From NCBI GenBank assembly GCA_016218905.1, contig JACRCS010001001.1:1-11268 (forward strand): a stretch of DNA of 11,268 nt, given 5' to 3'. Below are positions 7,630 to 11,268 of this stretch, in pieces. Made by a program: the position numbers and the translations under genes. The DNA comes from Deltaproteobacteria bacterium. Lineage in GTDB: Bacteria > Desulfobacterota_C > Deferrisomatia > Deferrisomatales > JACRMM01. Every line of letters begins with the position of its first letter. The first letter of the stretch is position 1. The notes under the pieces are model-generated. The model was given only the letters and a program-made list of their open reading frames with translations. It was not told the origin of the DNA and made no database searches.

Positions 7630-8213
7630 GGCAGCAGCTCCCGGAGGAGTCCCGGCGGCAACGCATCGCCTTCGCCGGCCTCCACCTGACGCGCGCCGGG
7701 GGCGACCTCTCGGGCCAGGCGGCGCGCCTGTTCGAGCTCGCCGGCGGAGGCCGAGTCGATCTTGCTGATGTAGACCACGTCCGCTCCCGCCACCTGGGCC
7801 GTGATCAGCGGCTCGAGGACGGCGAAGAGCGCCTCGATCCGCAGCGGGTCGAGAACGGCGACCTTCCTCACGCTCTCGAAAGCCACACCGCACCCGGAGA
7901 GGAGCGCGGACAGGCCGCGTGGGTCTGCCGCCCCGGACGGCTCGAGGAACACGGCGTCGGGCCGAAATTCCCGCTCCAGCATCCAAAGGGTCGGCCCCAG
8001 CTCCCCGGCCAGCGAACAGCAGATGCACCCGCTGGCGAGCTCCCACACGTTCATGCCGAGCTGGCGCATCAGTTGGTCGTCCACCCCGATCTCTCCGATC
8101 TCGTTGACCACGAACGCGACCCGCGCGCCGGCCGACGCCGCGTGGCGGCCGAGCCGAAGCAGGAGCGTAGTCTTGCCGGATCCGAGAAAGCCGGCGGCGG
8201 TCAATAAGTGCAT
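7617..8213 (-). CDS. Short CobW/P47K-type G3E GTPase
   Basis: A 198-aa GTPase domain. The P-loop is GFLGSGKTT (8-16). The NEIGEIGVDD segment (37-46) matches the NE-x-G-x-x-G-x-D element of CobW proteins. The metal-binding C-x-C-C is C63-I-C65-C66, Walker B is FLEPSG with E91, and the base-recognition motif is SKID (150-153). Family members are metallochaperones, and some work with cobalamin, zinc or nitrile hydratase. Here a role in cobalt or corrinoid handling for the methyl carriers is plausible from context. Most CobW proteins have 300 or more residues; this one stops after the GTPase domain. It is the first gene of the minus-strand operon and has no clear Shine-Dalgarno sequence before ATG 8213, consistent with a very short leader. 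Confidence 0.9.
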   Translation of the reverse strand: MHLLTAAGFLGSGKTTLLLRLGRHAASAGARVAFVVNEIGEIGVDDQLMRQLGMNVWELASGCICCSLAGELGPTLWMLEREFRPDAVFLEPSGAADPRGLSALLSGCGVAFESVRKVAVLDPLRIEALFAVLEPLITAQVAGADVVYISKIDSASAGELEQARRLAREVAPGARQVEAGEGDALPPGLLRELLPWLP

Positions 8214-8224
8214 TGCGCCAAATC

Positions 8225-8251
8225 TCTATACCCCCCTAGGGAGCTTGTCAA
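8225..8251 (-). promoter_or_regulatory. Candidate promoter of the cobW-liv-corrinoid operon
   Basis: On the minus strand a perfect TTGACA (8251-8246) is followed 15 nt later by TATAGA (8230-8225). The spacing is shorter than the ideal 17. Transcription would begin near 8218, only about 5 nt before the cobW ATG at 8213, which fits the missing Shine-Dalgarno sequence. The spacer contains the palindrome CCCTAGGG. Nothing else within 100 nt upstream is a better match. Confidence 0.5.
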
Positions 8252-8270
8252 CGGCGAAATGTGCTATACT
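8245..8270 (+). promoter_or_regulatory. Candidate extended -10 promoter of the gntR-corrinoid operon
   Basis: TGCTATACT (8262-8270) is a good extended -10 element. TTGTCA at 8245-8250 resembles a -35 but sits only 14 nt away, so the extended -10 may act alone. The -35 region overlaps that of the opposing minus-strand promoter. An imperfect inverted repeat (GTCAA..CGAA at 8247-8258 and TTCG.TTGAC at 8276-8285) is centred on the -10, so it is a possible operator, perhaps for the GntR protein encoded downstream. Confidence 0.45.
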
Positions 8271-8276
8271 GCAACT

Positions 8277-8619
8277 TCGTTTGACGGAGCGACCCCGGGT
8301 CGCCGGCTCCGCATCCGGGGCTCCATGGCCGGACCGTAGGAGATAAAGACGAGAGATCTCGAGGGGTTGGAGCTCCGGCCGTCGGCCACTCCCGTGCGGC
8401 GCGCGCCACGCCGGAGAAAACTCACGAGGTCGCAGCAAACTATGTTATACGTCGGATGAGCCGCTGGGAACGCAATTCACGGGCGAGCCCCTTCTTGGCG
8501 GCGGCGTCCTTGACAAGGCATCGGCGGAACGAAGATCTTGGGGCCGCGGTGCGGTGCGGTGCCACCGTGCCCCCTGGGACGCGGCGCCTCTCGAGCGGGA
8601 GAGCCGGGCAGGAAGACTG
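8277..8619 (+). other. Gene-free, structured 5' leader upstream of gntR
   Basis: About 340 nt lie between the candidate plus-strand start and the gntR ATG, with no recognisable gene. Visible structures are a stem GCGACC/GGTCGC (8289-8294 with 8298-8303) that can be extended by GGA/TCC, and a long-range stem CTCCGGC/GCCGGAG (8373-8379 with 8410-8416) that encloses the palindrome GGCGCGCGCC (8398-8407). A short open frame 8456-8620 (54 codons) ends in TGATG with the gntR start, but it has no ribosome-binding site and Arg-rich composition. I see no cobalamin, SAM, SAH or THF riboswitch signature. Confidence 0.4.
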
Positions 8620-9396
8620 ATGAGCAAGGACGAGAAACGACGGGGCCGGGGGCCGGAGGCCTCCATCGACCGCGGCTCTTATGAGCCTCCCTACGTGCAG
8701 CTCGTGGGCATCCTCCGCCGGCAGATCGCGGCCGGCAAGTTCCGCGCCGGGGATCGCCTGCCTTCGGAACCGCAGCTCTGCAGTCTCTACCAGGTGAGCC
8801 CGATGACCGTTCGACGGGCCATCACCATCCTCCTGGACCAGGGAGCGGTGGTGACGACTCCGGGCAAGGGAACCTTCGTAAGACCCCTGGAACTGGGCAC
8901 CGGCACGTTTCGCCTCCAGGAACTGGCCGACCTGCTCGCCAACAGCGGAAGGACAGCCGTGCGGCTGCTTCAGACCCGCGTCATCCGAGCCGACGAGCGG
9001 GTCGCCCGCCGGCTCTCCATCAAGGAGGGGCAGCGGGCGATCTACCTGCGGCGGCTCCTCTTTCGAGACGGCGATCCCGTCCTCTACCACCAGGAGTATC
9101 TGCTCTACGACCCGAAGCGCCCGATCGTGGAGGCGGAGATGGAAGCGACTTCCCTCCAGGGGCTCTTCGCCGGCCGGGGCGGGAGCGACTTCAAGGGCGG
9201 CTCTCTCAGGATCGAGGCGACCGCGCTGCGGGAGTTGGAGGCCGACCTGCTCGGGGGCACCGTGAACCAGCCGGCCTTCCGGCTGATTCATATCTTCTAC
9301 GACTACAAGGACCGGCCCGCGAGCTGGGGCTGGTTCATCTGCCGAGGCGACCGGATCAGTTTCGGGGGCACTCTGGGCTTGTGGGAGGAGAAATGA
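8620..9396 (+). CDS. GntR-family transcriptional regulator, HutC/UTRA subfamily
   Basis: A 258-aa regulator. The winged helix-turn-helix spans about residues 22-88. RAGDRLPSEPQLCSLYQVSP (42-61) and MTVRRAITIL (62-71) are the classical GntR DNA-binding elements, and PGKGTFV (81-87) is the wing end. Residues from about 95 to 250 match the UTRA effector-binding domain in length and layout, including QRAIYLRRLLFRDGDPVLY. The start is ATG 8620, with AGGAAG 6 nt upstream; a longer frame to 8554 adds only low-complexity residues. The stop overlaps the next corrinoid gene by 4 nt (ATGA), so regulator and methyl carrier are made together. Its divergent position beside the cobW-liv promoter suggests control of both operons by a small molecule, probably the imported substrate or a product. 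The ligand is unknown. Confidence 0.93.
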   Translation: MSKDEKRRGRGPEASIDRGSYEPPYVQLVGILRRQIAAGKFRAGDRLPSEPQLCSLYQVSPMTVRRAITILLDQGAVVTTPGKGTFVRPLELGTGTFRLQELADLLANSGRTAVRLLQTRVIRADERVARRLSIKEGQRAIYLRRLLFRDGDPVLYHQEYLLYDPKRPIVEAEMEATSLQGLFAGRGGSDFKGGSLRIEATALRELEADLLGGTVNQPAFRLIHIFYDYKDRPASWGWFICRGDRISFGGTLGLWEEK

Positions 9397-10088
9397 AGCG
9401 CAAGACCGCTCGATTTCCGGCGGGCGTCGATCTGGCCGCCCTCTTGACGGACCTGGAGGAGGATGCCGCCCTGGCACTCGTCCGGGAACGCCTGCGGGCG
9501 GGTGAGGAGCCGTCGGCCATCATGCGGGACTGCCAGAGGGGGATGCTCGAGGTGGGACGCCAGTACGAGGAGGGAAGCTACTACCTTTCCGGTCTGATCA
9601 TGGCGGGCGAGATCCTCCAGGGCATCACCGAGATCCTCAAACCCGTGGTCGAGGCGAGCTCGGCCAAGAGCACGGGCACAGGGCTCGTGCTGCTCGGGAC
9701 GGTTCACGGCGACATTCACGACATCGGCAAGAACATGGCGACCATGCTCCTCGAGTGCAACGGCTTCGCCGTCCACGACCTCGGCGTCGACGTGCCGGCC
9801 GCGACCTTCCTCGCCAGGGCCGCCGAGCTGAAACCCGACATCATCGGAATGTCGGGCCTGCTAACGATTGCCTACGATTCGATGCGGGAGACGCTCAAGA
9901 CGCTTCGGGCGAGCGACGACCCGGCCGTGCAGCAGATCCCGGTGGTGATCGGCGGAAGCCTCCTCACCGAAGGCGTCGCCCGGTACGTCGGCACCGAATA
10001 CTGGGCCCGAGACGCGGTCAGTGGCCTCCGGCTCTGCCAGAGGCTCTGCGGAGCCAGTGTCAATCCGGAAAGTGCCCTTCCGGATTGA
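9393..10088 (+). CDS. Second corrinoid (B12-binding) methyl-carrier protein
   Basis: A 231-aa paralogue of the protein at 559-1185, roughly half identical by eye. The cap domain is about residues 12-98 with MAGEIL at 70-75. The cobalamin domain has D107-I-H109-D-I-G112, S154-G-L and the G187-G188 loop, so the cobalt-ligand His and nucleotide-tail contacts are all present. The start ATG 9393 follows GGGAGGAGAA and overlaps the gntR stop as ATGA. The last ten residues or so (after LCG, about residue 220) go past the end of its paralogue and are encoded inside a 12-bp perfect hairpin belonging to the downstream palindromic element. That element may have extended the tail. It may carry methyl groups for the AcsE-like enzyme facing it at 10252-11055. 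Confidence 0.93.
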   Translation: MKRKTARFPAGVDLAALLTDLEEDAALALVRERLRAGEEPSAIMRDCQRGMLEVGRQYEEGSYYLSGLIMAGEILQGITEILKPVVEASSAKSTGTGLVLLGTVHGDIHDIGKNMATMLLECNGFAVHDLGVDVPAATFLARAAELKPDIIGMSGLLTIAYDSMRETLKTLRASDDPAVQQIPVVIGGSLLTEGVARYVGTEYWARDAVSGLRLCQRLCGASVNPESALPD

Positions 10089-10089
10089 C
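10059..10089 (+). terminator. Perfect 12-bp hairpin over the stop codon of the second corrinoid gene
   Basis: GTCAATCCGGAA (10059-10070) pairs perfectly with TTCCGGATTGAC (10078-10089) around a 7-nt loop, AGTGCCC. The TGA stop (10086-10088) is inside the right arm. There is no T-run after it, so intrinsic termination is uncertain; it may instead block 3' exonucleases. Confidence 0.45.
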
Positions 10090-10222
10090 GTTATCAGTTG
10101 TCAGTTATCAGTATTCCAGCTCCAACAAAAGGCCCACCGCTGATTGCTGAGCCGATAAGTACGGTGAGTGCCCGTCGGGTAACTCCTTCTTGACTGACTA
10201 CTGAAAACTGAAGACTGATGAC

Positions 10223-10251
10223 CCCATCCGGAAAGGCACTTTTCGAATGGG
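10223..10251 (-). terminator. Hairpin directly after the methyltransferase gene
   Basis: Read on the minus strand, the stem begins at the base next to the TAG stop (10254-10252). It pairs 12 positions with one mismatch and one G-U pair around the loop GTGCC, and four A (10243-10240) and three T (10234-10232) flank the loop within the stem. It is an inverted copy of the hairpin at 10059-10089. It may act as the end of the minus-strand transcript; no strong U-tract follows. Confidence 0.45.
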
Positions 10252-11055
10252 CTACGCCGGCCCGCCGAGCCGGCCCGAACGAAACGCCTTGCTGTAGTTC
10301 ATGCAGTACCGGTCCCGGCCGAGGACCACCTCCGTGGCGAGGAGCGTCGCCATCAGACCCCGGTCGGTCGGGTCGAGGATCGCCGAGTCGAGGCCGGCGG
10401 CGAGCGCCAGCGAGAGGAAGGCCTGGTTGACGAGGCTCCGCGCCGGGAGCCCGAAGGAGACGTTGGAGAGGCCAGCCGTGAAGTGGGCCTCGGGGAACTC
10501 CTCGTGGACGGTCCGAATGGTCTCCAGGGCGACGGTGCAGGCCTGGTTGTCCGTCGCCACGGCCATGGCCAGGGGATCGACGTAGATCCGGCCGTCCGGG
10601 ACGCCCGCCCGCCGGGTCTCGGCGAAGAGGCGCCGGATGACCGCCAGCCTTCCCTCGGTGCCTTTGGGAATGCCGCTGTCGTCCAGTGCCAGCGCGATCA
10701 GCGAGCAGCCGTGCTCCGCCGCCAGCGGGAGGATCCCCGAGAGCCGCTCCGGCTCGCCGCTGATCGAGTTGACCATGGGCGTGGTGCGGACCTCCTTGAG
10801 GGCGGCGGCCAGGGCACGGGGGTTCGGGCTGTCGAGGCAGAGGGGCTTCTCCACGGCCTCCTGGACCACCTGGACCAGCCAGACGAGGTCCTCCGGCTCC
10901 CGCTCGGGCTTCGTCCCGGCGTTGACGTCCAGGAAGTCCGCGCCCGCCTCCGCCTGGCTCCGGGCGAGGTTGCGGATGAACTCCGCGTCCCGCTCGGCCA
11001 CGGCACGGGCCACTTCCTTGCGCGTGCCGTTGATCTTTTCTCCGATGATGAGCAT
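10252..11055 (-). CDS. Methyltetrahydrofolate:corrinoid methyltransferase-type protein (AcsE/MtvA/CmuB-like, pterin-binding fold)
   Basis: A 267-aa DHPS-like TIM-barrel protein. The beginning MLIIGEKINGTRKEV and the blocks FLDVNAG (41-47), LCLDSPNP (72-79, with D75), MVNSISGE (94-101), VDPLA (159-163) and GLSNVSFG (195-202) match the methyl-H4folate methyltransferases AcsE and MtvA. N198 corresponds to the Asn that contacts the pterin in AcsE. It would move a methyl group between a corrinoid protein and tetrahydrofolate, feeding the C1 pool. MetH is excluded by size. The start ATG 11055 has GGGAG 3 nt upstream within an AG-rich stretch. It is convergent with the gntR-corrinoid operon; a group II intron ends 79 nt upstream, so its original promoter or upstream operon partner may lie beyond that intron. 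Confidence 0.93.
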   Translation of the reverse strand: MLIIGEKINGTRKEVARAVAERDAEFIRNLARSQAEAGADFLDVNAGTKPEREPEDLVWLVQVVQEAVEKPLCLDSPNPRALAAALKEVRTTPMVNSISGEPERLSGILPLAAEHGCSLIALALDDSGIPKGTEGRLAVIRRLFAETRRAGVPDGRIYVDPLAMAVATDNQACTVALETIRTVHEEFPEAHFTAGLSNVSFGLPARSLVNQAFLSLALAAGLDSAILDPTDRGLMATLLATEVVLGRDRYCMNYSKAFRSGRLGGPA

Positions 11056-11078
11056 CGTCTCCCTCTCCCTCCAGGTAG

Positions 11079-11095
11079 GGTGGGCTCTGCCCACC
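11079..11095. repeat. GGTGGGC/GCCCACC hairpin in the methyltransferase leader
   Basis: A perfect 7-bp inverted repeat with a 3-nt loop (TCT), preceded by GTAG and followed by TT on the plus strand. It lies between the intron 3' end and the methyltransferase start. Short palindromes of the form GTAGGGTGGGC..GCCCACC recur as dispersed repeats in many bacterial genomes. It could be a terminator remnant, a repeat, or part of the 5' leader; no T-run favours either strand. Confidence 0.4.
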
Positions 11096-11133
11096 TTCTC
11101 GGGCCGTGCTGCTGGGTGGTGGGCGGAGTCACG

Positions 11134-11268
11134 GTAGGAATGCCGGTCGCCCGGCACCCCCCGCACAGATCCGTACGTGAGGTTTTCCCTCATACGGCTC
11201 CTGCCTCAGGTTGTGGCGACAAGCCGTCGCATGGGATGCGGTCGGCAGACTCGGGCTGGGGGAATCCA
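11134..11268 (-). mobile_element. 3' end of a group II intron, remainder beyond the window
   Basis: On the minus strand a domain V helix (11200-11168) is followed by a domain VI-like hairpin and a 3' terminus in CCTAC at 11134. Domain VI has a TGCCGG/CCGGCA stem capped by GCGA, a GNRA tetraloop, and an unpaired A (11141) 8 nt from the end, suited as branch point. The sequence from 11268 to 11201 shows a small hairpin (GCGAC..GTCGC) and no clear coding region; any intron-encoded reverse transcriptase would lie to the right. The 3' exon begins CGTGACTCC. The exact 3' splice site is inferred from the consensus. Confidence 0.8.
11168..11200 (-). ncRNA. Group II intron domain V
   Basis: The 33-nt helix begins GAGCCGTATGAGG, has a GAAA-type loop, and ends CTCACGTACGGATC. 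GAGCCGTATG/CGTACGG.TC is the strongly conserved lower stem of bacterial group II introns and contains the catalytic AGC triad (second to fourth bases). The upper stem TGAGG/CCTCA with the GAAAA loop is intact, so this catalytic part looks functional. Confidence 0.85.

Larger units (their letters stand above)
10059..10251. repeat. Nested palindromic element between convergent genes
   Basis: Two layers of inverted repeats fill the space between the second corrinoid gene and the methyltransferase gene. The outer pair (10061-10087 and 10224-10250) matches 22 of 27 positions in inverted orientation, and each copy is itself a hairpin. The inner pair (10090-10116 and 10196-10222) also matches 22 of 27 and is built of 7-nt units: TTATCAG/TTGTCAG on the left, ACTGAAA/ACTGAAG on the right. 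The 79-nt centre (10117-10195) shows no gene. The right inner arm is homologous to 3760-3786. There is no transposase, so it resembles a MITE or REP-like dispersed repeat. Confidence 0.75.

Noticed and set aside
8226..8438. A 70-residue minus-strand gene between cobW and gntR
   Set aside because: It covers both promoters and the structured leader, has no ribosome-binding site, and resembles no family.
8510..8540. A perfect TTGACA at 8510-8515 as a nearer gntR promoter
   Set aside because: At 17-18 nt the best -10 is AGATCT or GATCTT, with three or fewer good positions, so support is too weak to call.
8277..8619. Cobalamin riboswitch in the gntR leader, suggested by GCCACT at 8385
   Set aside because: The B12-box and the other conserved core segments are missing, and the spacing does not fit.
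10252..11193. Longer start of the methyltransferase at 11193
   Set aside because: The extra 46 residues are translated from group II intron domains V/VI and a leader hairpin. The family begins at MLIIGEKING, with an AG-rich ribosome-binding site before 11055.

Overview
The window is GC-rich, gene-dense bacterial DNA, with third codon positions mostly G or C. A secreted-type solute-binding protein pair and a complete branched-chain-amino-acid-type (HAAT) ABC importer point to a Gram-negative-type cell envelope. The set of corrinoid-protein, tetrahydrofolate-methyltransferase and CobW genes is typical of bacteria that take methyl groups from organic donors through cobalamin. I cannot name the organism. 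An uncultured GC-rich lineage (Desulfobacterota, Methylomirabilota, Rokubacteria or similar) would fit, but this is inference.

Layout. On the minus strand, from about 8213 down to the left edge, runs one probable operon: a short CobW/P47K GTPase, an unrecognised 143-aa protein, livH- and livM-type permeases, livG- and livF-type ATPases, two tandem solute-binding proteins, a corrinoid protein, and a uroporphyrinogen-decarboxylase-family methyltransferase cut by the window edge. The first six genes overlap end to start. The two binding-protein genes are set off by gaps that carry 7-nt-periodic repeats. A 406-nt intergenic region (8214-8619) holds face-to-face candidate promoters that share a -35 region, then a long structured leader for the plus-strand operon. 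That operon is a GntR/UTRA regulator followed, with a 4-nt overlap, by a second corrinoid protein. Convergent to it, on the minus strand, lies a methyltetrahydrofolate:corrinoid methyltransferase-type gene (AcsE/MtvA/CmuB-like). The 163 nt between the convergent genes are a nested palindrome. At the right edge the 3' end of a group II intron (domains V and VI) lies just upstream of the methyltransferase gene.

Working model (inference). The ABC importer brings in a methylated compound, perhaps a methoxylated aromatic or another methyl donor. The UroD-family protein moves its methyl group to a corrinoid protein, and the AcsE-like enzyme passes it to tetrahydrofolate. The CobW GTPase may serve metal or corrinoid handling, and the GntR protein may sense the substrate. 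The individual families are known. Unusual points are an importer wired into a corrinoid demethylation locus, a GTPase gene followed by an unknown overlapping gene, two corrinoid proteins on divergent operons, and a dispersed heptad-repeat family placed at operon joints.
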